From Cyclobacterium sp. 1_MG-2023 (lineage in GTDB: Bacteria > Bacteroidota > Bacteroidia > Cytophagales > Cyclobacteriaceae), in contig NZ_JAUOPC010000009.1 in NCBI RefSeq assembly GCF_030546805.1, positions 124,001-188,000 of the forward strand: 64,000 nucleotides of DNA. The letters run 5' to 3'. The notes beneath the pieces were generated by a model. That model had not been told where the DNA came from. It ran no database searches and saw only the letters and a list, made by a program, of their open reading frames with translations. Of the stretch, positions 37,999 through 46,143 are shown piece after piece. Position numbers and translations under genes: made by a program. Each line of letters starts with the position of its first letter. Within the stretch, counting starts at the first letter, position 1.

Positions 37999-39870
37999 AT
38001 GAAAACATTGATTGGACTTTTATTTGCAATTTCTTTCTTCACCACCGGCCTGGCACAGGAACTAACCTTGGTCAAAAACCGAAAATCTGATTTTACCATC
38101 ATTATTCCAGTGCAACCTACCCTAGAGGAAATTAAGGGAGCCAAGGTACTGCAACACTATTTGTTTGAAATTTCCGGTGCAAAATTGCCGGTAAAGCGGG
38201 ACTTGGGATTACCCGGAAGGAATGAAATCCTGGTTGGTAAAGTTAGTCGAGCAGAAACTGCTCTTTTGCCCTATGACAAAATGGGGAAAGATGGAATTTA
38301 TATCGGAAACAATGGCAAGCAGTTGGTACTGACCGGTGGACCAAAAAAAGGGGTGGAATATGCAGTTTATACTTTTCTGGAAAAATACCTGGCCTGTAAA
38401 AAATACACTTCAACTTTTGAAGTTATTCCCCAACAAAAAACCATTAAACTTCCCCCAATAGTAGATCTTCAAGTTCCTGATTTCTCCTTTAGGGAGGTTT
38501 TTTATCATCATGCCTATGATCCTAAATTTATGGCTTGGCACAAGTTGCATTCCCATACCAAGCGGGGGGAGGATCCTGCAGAATGGGGCCACTGGGTGCA
38601 TACTTTTCATAACTTTCTTAACCCGGAAAAATATGGTGATAGCCACCCTGAATATTTTAGCTATTATGATGGTAAAAGACATCCCGGATTGGTGCCGTCT
38701 TGGGATGGCAAGAGTGTGCAACCCGAATCTCAACTCTGTCTCACCAATCCGGATGTTCTAGAGATTGTTTGCGAAAACCTTCAAAAAGCCATAGACGAGA
38801 AACCCGATGCACTTTATTGGTCTGTGAGTCAAAACGACAATGTAAATTATTGTCAATGTGAACATTGTGCCGCATTAGATGCCAAGTATGCAGCTTATGC
38901 TCCGGAGGAAAAAATGTATGCCACCCATAGTGGCGAATACCCTGCCCTTGGGATGGGATCCATGTTGACCTTTGTCAATAAAGTTGCAGAGCGCTTCCCC
39001 GACAAAATCATCTCTACCTTGGCTTACCAATATACCAGGGTGCCACCAAAGGATATTGTTCCCAGAGAAAATGTCAACATCATGTTGTGTAGCATAGAGA
39101 GCACAAGGAATGAACCTATGGAGTCAGGAGATCCGGATTTCAGCAATGACTTGAAAGGCTGGGGTAAGATTACAGACAATATCTTGGTTTGGGATTATAA
39201 TATTCAATTTGCCAATTTGCTGGCTCCATTTCCGAATCTTAGGACTTTACAACCCAATATTTCTTTTCTTAGGAATAATAATGTGAGTGCAGTATTTGCT
39301 CAGGGAAATATTCAGTCCGGCGGTGAATCTGCTGAAATAAGGGCTTACCTTTTGGCCAAATTGCTGTGGGATCCTGATTTGGATGTTGCCAAGGAAATGG
39401 AGGGGTTCTGGAAGGCTTATTATGGCAAAGCAGCACCTTACCTAAAGAATTATAGTGATCTCCTCCATGATAACAACCAAGGTTATACAGGACGAAAAAT
39501 GTCTATTTTCGGTAACCCAAAGCAAGAAACAGATAGCTTTCTTAACCCGGAATTATTATCAAAATACAACCTGCTTTTCGACAAGGCGGAGAATGCGGTA
39601 AGGAGAAGTCCGGAACAACTTCGGCGTGTAAAGTCTGCCCGATTACCGGTGACCTTTGCTATGCTGGAAATTATTAAGGAAAAAGAAGCGGCAAATTGGG
39701 AAACATACCGAGATGGAGGCCAGGAAAAATATAGACTTCCAGGGCAGGTAAGTAATTTGCTTTACGATCTTTATTTCCATTGCTTGGATACTGAAGTAAG
39801 CAGACTCTCTGAATGGCACACTACCCCCAAGGAATATTTAGAGAAATATGATCTTGTTGAAAATCTATAA
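37999..39870 (+). CDS. Secreted DUF4838 protein (GH67-N/GH20-like glycoside hydrolase relative)
   Basis: 623 aa with a signal peptide ending TGLA-Q (~20). Residues ~20-145 form an alpha-glucuronidase/GH20-type N-terminal domain (GAKVLQHYLFEISGAKLPV, EILVGKV, GVEYAVYTFLEKYL). Then the DUF4838 barrel begins (FSFREVFYHHAYDPKFMAWHKL, PEYFSYYDG, YWSVSQND), including a CxCxxC motif (YCQCEHC) that may bind a metal. DUF4838 proteins sit in many Bacteroidota glycan loci, but their reaction is not established. It lies alone, next to the repeat array that starts 10 bases downstream. Confidence 0.82.
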   Translation: MKTLIGLLFAISFFTTGLAQELTLVKNRKSDFTIIIPVQPTLEEIKGAKVLQHYLFEISGAKLPVKRDLGLPGRNEILVGKVSRAETALLPYDKMGKDGIYIGNNGKQLVLTGGPKKGVEYAVYTFLEKYLACKKYTSTFEVIPQQKTIKLPPIVDLQVPDFSFREVFYHHAYDPKFMAWHKLHSHTKRGEDPAEWGHWVHTFHNFLNPEKYGDSHPEYFSYYDGKRHPGLVPSWDGKSVQPESQLCLTNPDVLEIVCENLQKAIDEKPDALYWSVSQNDNVNYCQCEHCAALDAKYAAYAPEEKMYATHSGEYPALGMGSMLTFVNKVAERFPDKIISTLAYQYTRVPPKDIVPRENVNIMLCSIESTRNEPMESGDPDFSNDLKGWGKITDNILVWDYNIQFANLLAPFPNLRTLQPNISFLRNNNVSAVFAQGNIQSGGESAEIRAYLLAKLLWDPDLDVAKEMEGFWKAYYGKAAPYLKNYSDLLHDNNQGYTGRKMSIFGNPKQETDSFLNPELLSKYNLLFDKAENAVRRSPEQLRRVKSARLPVTFAMLEIIKEKEAANWETYRDGGQEKYRLPGQVSNLLYDLYFHCLDTEVSRLSEWHTTPKEYLEKYDLVENL

Positions 39871-39880
39871 TTATTTAATT

Positions 39881-40482
39881 ATTAATGATCTAATTATAAA
39901 TTATTAATGTAAATACTCGATATCGAAAATAACAAAATGGTCTCCTTAACGCTATCCTTTTAATTAACAATTAACAATCAACAATTATTAATGGTCTAAT
40001 TATAAATTGTTAATGTAAATACTCGATATCGATAATAACAAAATTGTGTCCTCTACGACCTCCCCATAATTAACAATTAACCATTACCAAATTAACAATT
40101 ATTAATTCTTTAATTATAAATTATTAATTAAATACCCGATATAGAGAAAAACAAAATGGTCTCCTTTACGCTATCCTTTTAATTAACAATTAACCATTAC
40201 CAAATTAACAATTATTAATTCTTTAATTATAAATTATTAATGAAACACCCGATATCGAAAATAACAAAATGGTCTCCTTTACGAAGTCAAATCATTAACA
40301 ATTAACAATTATTAATGATCTAATTATAAATTATTAATGAAAATACCCAACATCGAAAATAACAAAATGGTCTCCTTTACGATATCCTTAATTAACAATT
40401 AACCATTTACAATTATTAATTAACACCAGTCGACATCAGGAGTGAAAATACAGTATTCTTTGCGCTATCCCAAAATTAACAA
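39881..40482. repeat. AT-rich tandem repeat array, left part (about six units)
   Basis: Units of roughly 100-120 bases repeat in direct orientation. Each has an AATTAACAATTAACCATTAC lead, a palindromic centre around TAATTATAAATTATTAAT, then a GATATCGAAAATAACAAAAT box and a TGGTCTCCTTTACGCTATCC box. TGGTCTCC-type boxes or their variants occur near 39938, 40044, 40157, 40269, 40368 and 40451. The last unit is a divergent form (ACCAGTCGACATCAGGAGTG). The array continues on the other side of the S23 gene. Confidence 0.9.
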
Positions 40483-40483
40483 T
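40345..40483. repeat. Long direct repeat, left copy, flanking the S23 gene
   Basis: This 139-base segment (from ACCCAACATCG through the CGACATCAGGAGTG unit to CCAAAATTAACAAT) recurs at 41362-41507 with one base change (TGG/TGA) and a 7-base insertion. Confidence 0.88.
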
Positions 40484-40836
40484 CAACCATTATTTTTCGT
40501 TGATTTTATTATACTGGTAATTAATTTAATAAGTTCTATTGCATCAGTATTAATGCTAATATATTTTTCTTCACTCAGATAATTGGTTTCTTTTAGAAGG
40601 TCGATCCAATAGATGGTTTCATTTATTTCTTTTTGGGCAATAGCTAATTTATGTATAAAATCTTTTCTGGACTCAGCATGTTCGCTTTCTCGAATCATCG
40701 CACCGACAATTGTGCCACTTCTTAAAAGCTGTTTTGAAAGAATAAACTCTTTCCTTTGTTCACACAAAAATTGATAAATCCTAACTGTTTTGACAGCGAA
40801 TGTAAAACTCTTGGATTTAACAATGTTCTCTTTCAT
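40483..40836 (-). CDS. Four-helix-bundle protein of the S23/IVP (Avd-like) family
   Basis: 117 aa, all helical, with the S23 family pattern: SKSFTFAVKTVRIYQFL, then KEFILSKQLLRSGTIVGAMIRESEHAESRKDFIHKLAIAQKE in order (motif cores LLRSGTIVGA and EINETIYWIDLL), then LLKETNYLS. Relatives are encoded by 23S rRNA intervening sequences, and Avd proteins of diversity-generating retroelements share the fold and form nucleic-acid-binding pentamers. Here no reverse transcriptase or rRNA is near. The gene is embedded in a repeat array; its last codons and stop lie in repeat-derived sequence (AACCATTA). A GGGGATCCCC palindrome sits just before the start. Confidence 0.88.
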   Translation of the reverse strand: MKENIVKSKSFTFAVKTVRIYQFLCEQRKEFILSKQLLRSGTIVGAMIRESEHAESRKDFIHKLAIAQKEINETIYWIDLLKETNYLSEEKYISINTDAIELIKLITSIIKSTKNNG

Positions 40837-40849
40837 CTTTGGGGATCCC

Positions 40850-41506
40850 CTTTAATTAACAATCAACCATTACAAAGTTAACAATTATCAATTATTCAAT
40901 TGTAAATTATCAATGAACCCTTCTGATATTGAGAATAACAAAACGGTTCCCTTTAAGAAGTTCTTTTTAATTAACAATTAACCATTACCAAATTAACAAT
41001 TATCAATTATTCAAATGTAAATTATTAATGAAACACCCAATATCGGTAATAACAAAATGGTCTCCTTTACGCTATCCTTTTAATTAACAATTAACCATTT
41101 CAAAATTAACAATTATCAATTATTCAAATGTAAATTATTAATGAACCCTTCCGGTATCGAGAATTACAAAACGGTGTCCTTTAAGAAGTTCTTTTTAATT
41201 AACAATTAACCATTACCAAATTAACAATTATTAATGATCTAATTATAAATTGTTAATGTAAATACTCGATATCGATAATAACAAGATTGTGTCCTTTACG
41301 CTATCCTTTTAATTAACAATTAACCATTACCAAATTAACAATTATCAATTATTAATGAAACACCCAACATCGAAAATAACAAAATGATCTCCTTTACGAT
41401 ATCCTTAATTAACAATTAACAATTAACCATTTACAATTATTAATTAACACCAGTCGACATCAGGAGTGAAAATACAGTATTCTTTGCGCTATCCCAAAAT
41501 TAACAA
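40850..41506. repeat. AT-rich tandem repeat array, right part (about six units)
   Basis: Same unit and same orientation as the left part; boxes occur near 40944, 41058, 41173, 41289, 41386 and 41479. Some units carry ACGGTTCCCTTTAAGAAGTTC variants, alternating with TGGTCTCCTTTACGCTATCC. The array ends inside the last codons of the AONS-like gene, whose stop at 41507 is repeat-derived. Confidence 0.9.
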
Positions 41507-41507
41507 T
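41362..41507. repeat. Long direct repeat, right copy
   Basis: 146-base partner of 40345-40483. The extra 7 bases are one more AATTAAC step. The pair brackets the S23 gene plus about five repeat units. Confidence 0.88.
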
Positions 41508-42565
41508 TATTCATCAACCATTCCCTCAATCGCTTTTACCAGGGTTTGCAAATCTGTGGGCAAATGCCAGGCGGAAAGTATAATTCTATTTATTGGTGGG
41601 CTGTCCGGAGAAGGATAAGGGAAGGAGGACACAATAATCCCTTTTTGGTGTAATTCATCCACCCAAGATGTAGGTTCAAAAGAGATAACTGGATATTGAG
41701 GCAACATCTTAAAACCTTCTACCTTAGCTATGGCGGAGTACATATAACTCAAGTGTTCACTTAGGTTATTTTGTTGTTGGAGATAGATATCCTGACCTTC
41801 AAGAAAGGCATTTAGGAATGCGGGGGCAGGTGGAGAGGAAGTGCGGTAAACTGCATTTTCTCTAACTATTCGTAGAAGGGATTGATTTCCTAGGATAATG
41901 CCTGCAGGTAAGGCAAGGGCTTTGCCAAGCGAACCACAAACCATTAACTCAACCGGTAAATTTTTCCATAAAGCAAAAGTGCCATAGATACCTTTGCCAA
42001 GCAACCCAAATGCATGGCTGTCATCTATCAGTAAAAAGTATTTGTTGGTGGGAGAAAGCAATTTTGTCCAAGCAAAATCATGGATTTCAGGAATTAGCGG
42101 ATTCACAGCATTGGAAAGAAGAAGAATTTTTTGCCCCATTAACTCATGGGATTTGGCGATACACTTTTGTTGCCATTCTTGATGTGACAGCCCTGTAGGT
42201 AAAGAAGTTCCACTACTGATGGCCGGATGAGTGTCAGGCGCTGTCCAAGTGAGATCAACCATAGGGTTTAAAGTGTTATAGGCAAGTTGACCGGCCATAA
42301 AGCCACTGCTGAGTAGGGCTGCAGCCTCTGCTTCTGCTTCTGAAGCAAAATGTGCTTCAAAGTTTTCATATACCGGCAACTGTACATTGCTATTGCGGCT
42401 AGAGCCATGATTTGGTCCATGCTTCAATATACTATCAATGAGTAGTTGTCTGAATTTCGGATGGCTTCCCATGCCCAGATAAGAAGTGCCACAAAAATGA
42501 AGGTAACCTTTCCCTTCCCAATAAATTTTTCTGTCCGGAAGCTCAGTAAAGTAGGAATAGCTCAT
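41507..42565 (-). CDS. AONS-like PLP-dependent acyltransferase/aminotransferase fold enzyme
   Basis: 352 aa, fold-type I PLP enzyme of the 8-amino-7-oxononanoate synthase / 2-amino-3-ketobutyrate-CoA ligase group. Seen: YLHFCGTSYLGMGSHP, HGSSRNSNVQLPVYENFE, FLLIDDSHAFG (Asp and His at PLP) and GSLGKALALPAG (Schiff-base Lys). It is shorter than typical AONS (~385-400 aa). The stop codon lies in the first bases of the repeat array. The epimerase gene ends 14 bases before its start, so the two are cotranscribed. It is not in a biotin cluster, so its acyl-CoA partner is open. Confidence 0.82.
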   Translation of the reverse strand: MSYSYFTELPDRKIYWEGKGYLHFCGTSYLGMGSHPKFRQLLIDSILKHGPNHGSSRNSNVQLPVYENFEAHFASEAEAEAAALLSSGFMAGQLAYNTLNPMVDLTWTAPDTHPAISSGTSLPTGLSHQEWQQKCIAKSHELMGQKILLLSNAVNPLIPEIHDFAWTKLLSPTNKYFLLIDDSHAFGLLGKGIYGTFALWKNLPVELMVCGSLGKALALPAGIILGNQSLLRIVRENAVYRTSSPPAPAFLNAFLEGQDIYLQQQNNLSEHLSYMYSAIAKVEGFKMLPQYPVISFEPTSWVDELHQKGIIVSSFPYPSPDSPPINRIILSAWHLPTDLQTLVKAIEGMVDE

Positions 42566-42579
42566 GGCAAATTGTTGGT

Positions 42580-43590
42580 TTACAATAATAAGGCTCCTGT
42601 ACCGTTTCTGTCAGGAAATGCTATATGGTCATCAAAAATTTTAACTCCATCCGCGACATCTTTCGACAAAAGCATGGCTCCGTCCATGTCCACATAATCA
42701 AGTAAGGGGGCAATATGGGCGATGGCCGATATCCCAACGGATGACTCCGTCATACAACCTACCATTGTTTTCATGCTCAGCGCTTTGGCCTCTTTTAGCA
42801 TTCTAAGTCCGGGAGTAATTCCTCCAGCCTTGACCAATTTCACATTGATGCCATGAAAAAAGCCATAGCATTTTGCAACATCTGCTTCGGTAATACAGCT
42901 TTCATCTGCTATGACCGGTAAAGCACTCTCTTTGTATACTTTCTTCATACCTTCAAAGTCATCTTTAGCGAGAGGCTGCTCCATAAATTCAACATTTAAA
43001 TCTGCGAGTTCATGGGAATAAGAAATTGCCTGTTCGGCATTCCAAGCACAGTTGGCATCAATTCTAAAAGCTGCATCCGTATGTTTTCGAAGCTCCCTAA
43101 TTATTTGCATGTCATGCTCAGTGCCCAATTTAATCTTATATAGGGGCCATTGTTGCTCCTTCATTTTTTCAATCATTTTACTAACAGGGGCAATACCAAT
43201 GGTAAAATTGGTTATGGGTATGTTTTGAGGGTCAAGGTCAAGCAATTCAAACAGTTTTCTACCTTGCTGTTTGGCATACAAATCCCAAGCAGCCATGTCC
43301 AGGGCACATTGAGCAAATGGATTGCCTTCAAAGAATGGGCTGGTGATTTTCCATAATTCTTCCGGATGGATGGCATCTATTGCAGATAGTTTGGCTTTAG
43401 TTTCTTCCAAACATGCTTGCATATTCTTCAGAGATATACCATAAAAAGGATTGGTTGTTGATTCCCCCAACCCATATTTGTCTCCGGAGCTTAATCTAAC
43501 AATTAAGGTGTCTTGTACATCTCTGCTTTGGTGAGCAATGGTAAAAGTATGCTTGAGAGGTAATTTAAAAGGAAGAATTTCTAGTTTCAT
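42580..43590 (-). CDS. L-Ala-D/L-Glu (dipeptide) epimerase, enolase superfamily
   Basis: 336 aa. N-terminal capping domain ~1-115 with FTIAHQSR; barrel with catalytic YKIKLG (KxK), metal ligands Asp in RIDANCAW, Glu in MEQPL and Asp in ADESC, second Lys in NVKLVKAGG, and the substrate block CMTESS with DMDG, typical of dipeptide epimerases. Converts L-Ala-D-Glu to L-Ala-L-Glu in murein recycling. The neighbouring M14 carboxypeptidase fits that use. Confidence 0.92.
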   Translation of the reverse strand: MKLEILPFKLPLKHTFTIAHQSRDVQDTLIVRLSSGDKYGLGESTTNPFYGISLKNMQACLEETKAKLSAIDAIHPEELWKITSPFFEGNPFAQCALDMAAWDLYAKQQGRKLFELLDLDPQNIPITNFTIGIAPVSKMIEKMKEQQWPLYKIKLGTEHDMQIIRELRKHTDAAFRIDANCAWNAEQAISYSHELADLNVEFMEQPLAKDDFEGMKKVYKESALPVIADESCITEADVAKCYGFFHGINVKLVKAGGITPGLRMLKEAKALSMKTMVGCMTESSVGISAIAHIAPLLDYVDMDGAMLLSKDVADGVKIFDDHIAFPDRNGTGALLL

Positions 43591-43698
43591 AAAATGGTAG
43601 CGGTTTAAATGTTTTTCACCTTGGCTGTTTGCCTGATCAGGACTTGAAATTAATTAAAATTCGCCATATTTACATGGTAACCAATATTCTGTAAAGCA

Positions 43699-45174
43699 AT
43701 GAAATCGTCCTTAGGAATTCCAGTAATTTTTATATTTTTCTCTATTTGCATTTATAGTTGCCAAGAAAAAGAGATAAGGACAGCACCTATCAATCCTGAA
43801 ATTCTGGAAAGTGCTTTTGCGCAATACAAAGAACCCTCAATTGATAACAGACGCTTTGGCTATCAGCTTATTGCTCCTCTGATTGCAAAAAGAAATGCGC
43901 TATTTGAAACAAGAGTGCTTGGTAAATCCATAGAAGGTAGACCCATACATTCACTTAGCTTTGGTGAAGGAGAACGCAAAGTCTTGCTTTGGTCCCAGAT
44001 GCATGGCAATGAAAGTACAGCAACAATGGCCCTGTTTGATTTATTCAATTTCCTCGAAGGTTCAGGGGAAGATGGGTTTGAATCTATTCGGCAGGCTATC
44101 CGAGAGAATTTACGTCTACGATTTATTCCCATGTTGAACCCTGATGGAGCAGAAAAATTTAAAAGAAGAAATGCACAGCAAATTGATATCAACAGGGATG
44201 CAGTTAGACAAAGCAGTCCTGAAGGTATCATTCTTAAGCGGGCACGGGATGATTTTGAACCTGATTTTGGTTTCAACCTTCACGATCAGAACAGGTATTA
44301 TAATGTGGAGGGAAGTTCTCTTCCGGCCACCATTAGTTTTCTAGCTCCAGCTTATAATGAAGCAAGAGAAGTGAATAATGTAAGAAGTAAGGCCATGAAG
44401 GTAATTGTTGGAATGAACCGCTTGTTACAGCAACTGGTGCCGGGGCAGGTAGGTAAGTATGACGACAGTTTTGAACCCAGGGCTTTTGGTGACAATATTC
44501 AGAAGTGGGGAACCAGCACCATATTGATTGAATCGGGGGCTTATCCTGGGGATCCTGAAAAGCAATACATTCGTCAGTTAAATTTCATGATATTATTGGA
44601 TGCCCTATATGGTATTGCCACAGAGAATTACTTGAAATACACAGAGGAACAGTATATAGCGATACCTGAAAACGATTCCAAACTGATGGACTTGTTGATT
44701 AGAAATGTAGAAACTGTAGCCGGTGACAATAGTTATCCTACCGACATAGGAATAAAAAGTAGTGAGCGATATCTTGATAGCCTTATTGTAATGAATGGTA
44801 ATATTGTGGATTGGGGAGATTTATCGGTTTACCATGGATACCAAGAAATTGATGCAAGGGGGATGGTTTTGGAGAAAGGAAAAATTTGGACAGAGATTAT
44901 TCCTATGGAAAAGCTGACACAAGAAAGAGCCTTGGACCTGCTTAGAGAAGGTTATTTGGCAGCCGCAACTAATAAAGCCAGCCAAAAGCAAATCCATCAA
45001 TTGCCCATAGTTGTATTTACCGAAGGAAATGAGCCGGACTTAAATATTGCGTTAGATAAATCTCCATTGTTTTATTTGACAAAGGATGGAGAGAAAAAGA
45101 TAGCAATAGTAAATGGTCAAGTTGTAAAGATAGACCGAGGAGAAGATTTTTCTTTTTTTCGTTTGGTTCAATAA
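43699..45174 (+). CDS. M14-family zinc carboxypeptidase lipoprotein
   Basis: 491 aa. Lipobox IYSC (Cys21). The peptidase domain (~45-310) has HGNESTA (HxxE zinc ligands), the substrate Arg block NRDA within INRDAVRQ, the third ligand His in FNLHDQN, and the catalytic Glu in ILIESGAYPGD. The C-terminal ~180 residues form a further beta-rich domain of unknown role. Envelope protease, probably trimming peptides, perhaps murein stem peptides given the divergent epimerase gene 108 bases away. Confidence 0.9.
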   Translation: MKSSLGIPVIFIFFSICIYSCQEKEIRTAPINPEILESAFAQYKEPSIDNRRFGYQLIAPLIAKRNALFETRVLGKSIEGRPIHSLSFGEGERKVLLWSQMHGNESTATMALFDLFNFLEGSGEDGFESIRQAIRENLRLRFIPMLNPDGAEKFKRRNAQQIDINRDAVRQSSPEGIILKRARDDFEPDFGFNLHDQNRYYNVEGSSLPATISFLAPAYNEAREVNNVRSKAMKVIVGMNRLLQQLVPGQVGKYDDSFEPRAFGDNIQKWGTSTILIESGAYPGDPEKQYIRQLNFMILLDALYGIATENYLKYTEEQYIAIPENDSKLMDLLIRNVETVAGDNSYPTDIGIKSSERYLDSLIVMNGNIVDWGDLSVYHGYQEIDARGMVLEKGKIWTEIIPMEKLTQERALDLLREGYLAAATNKASQKQIHQLPIVVFTEGNEPDLNIALDKSPLFYLTKDGEKKIAIVNGQVVKIDRGEDFSFFRLVQ

Positions 45175-45326
45175 AAAAACCGAATGCATAAAATATTGAT
45201 AAACAATGTTTTATGAGTTTTTTATTTCCTTTTGGATTTGTAGAATGTTGTAAAAATGTTGTAATTGTAGCTATAAATGGCTAAAATCAAGAATGTTTAG
45301 TTAAAATAAACCCTAAAAAATAGACC

Positions 45327-46043
45327 ATGAAACACAAGTCTACTGTAAAGGAAATTAAAGACAGATTTGATCAAGATGTAGAACGTTTTTCCAATTTAGA
45401 CACAGGCCAACAAGCGACAATGGATGCCCCATTGTGTATGAATTTGATAGCACATGCGACCAAAGTTTCAAACCCTAAAGCCAAAAATTTATTGGATATT
45501 GGCTGTGGTGCCGGAAACCTTAGTCTTAAGATTTTGGAAAATTTTCCCCAGATTAACAGTGATTTGCTAGATTTAAGTAAACCCATGCTAAACAAAGCCA
45601 AAGACAGGGTGACTTGGGCAACAACGGGGGAGGTGAATACCATCCAAGGAGACTTAAGAAAGGCAAAGCTGGAAGAAGGGAAATATGATATAATTGTGGC
45701 TGCAGCAGTATTGCATCACCTTAGAGAAGAAGAGGATTGGGAAAAAACCTTTAAAAAGATCTTCAACCTGCTGGCTCCCGGCGGCACATTTTGGATATCA
45801 GATTTGGTGCACCATGATGTTCCCGAAATTCAGGAAATGATGTGGTATTGGTATGGTAGCTATTTGGAAAAGCTTAAAGGTCCCGAATACCGCAAAGATG
45901 TATTTGCTTATATAGAAAAAGAGGACAGCCCAAGATCTTTGCTTTTTCAACTAAACCTTATGGATAAAGTAGGGTTTACCGGTATAGAGGTGCTCCACAA
46001 GAATTGCTGCTTTGCAGCTTTTGGTGCTAAGAAACCTGAATAA
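45327..46043 (+). CDS. Class I SAM-dependent methyltransferase
   Basis: 238 aa, cytoplasmic. Motif I LLDIGCGAGNLSL, motif II DLLDLSKPML, post-motif DLRKAKLEEGKYDIIVAAAVLHHL, and motif III LLAPGGTFWISDL. The class is clear, but the substrate (small molecule or tRNA/protein) is not. Monocistronic. Confidence 0.88.
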   Translation: MKHKSTVKEIKDRFDQDVERFSNLDTGQQATMDAPLCMNLIAHATKVSNPKAKNLLDIGCGAGNLSLKILENFPQINSDLLDLSKPMLNKAKDRVTWATTGEVNTIQGDLRKAKLEEGKYDIIVAAAVLHHLREEEDWEKTFKKIFNLLAPGGTFWISDLVHHDVPEIQEMMWYWYGSYLEKLKGPEYRKDVFAYIEKEDSPRSLLFQLNLMDKVGFTGIEVLHKNCCFAAFGAKKPE

Positions 46044-46112
46044 AAAGTTTTATCTAAGAAAATCCCCTCTTTAGATCTGTTGAAATAGGATAAAGTAAAA
46101 ACAGAAATAGCA

Positions 46113-46143
46113 TGTACCGACTATAAAAATATATGTCGGTACA
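46113..46143. repeat. Inverted repeat at the 3' end of radA
   Basis: Perfect 9-bp arms TGTACCGAC / GTCGGTACA around a 13-base AT loop. The right arm encodes the last RadA residues (MYRHIFL-stop) and the left arm lies just beyond the stop. There is no T-run on the minus-strand side. Confidence 0.5.

Noticed and set aside
40483-40836. Diversity-generating retroelement (Avd partner)
   Set aside because: The S23/Avd-like protein is present, but no reverse transcriptase, template repeat or variable gene is seen in the window.
39881-41507. CRISPR array
   Set aside because: The units are long, contiguous and degenerate with no unique spacers of constant length, and no cas genes are near.
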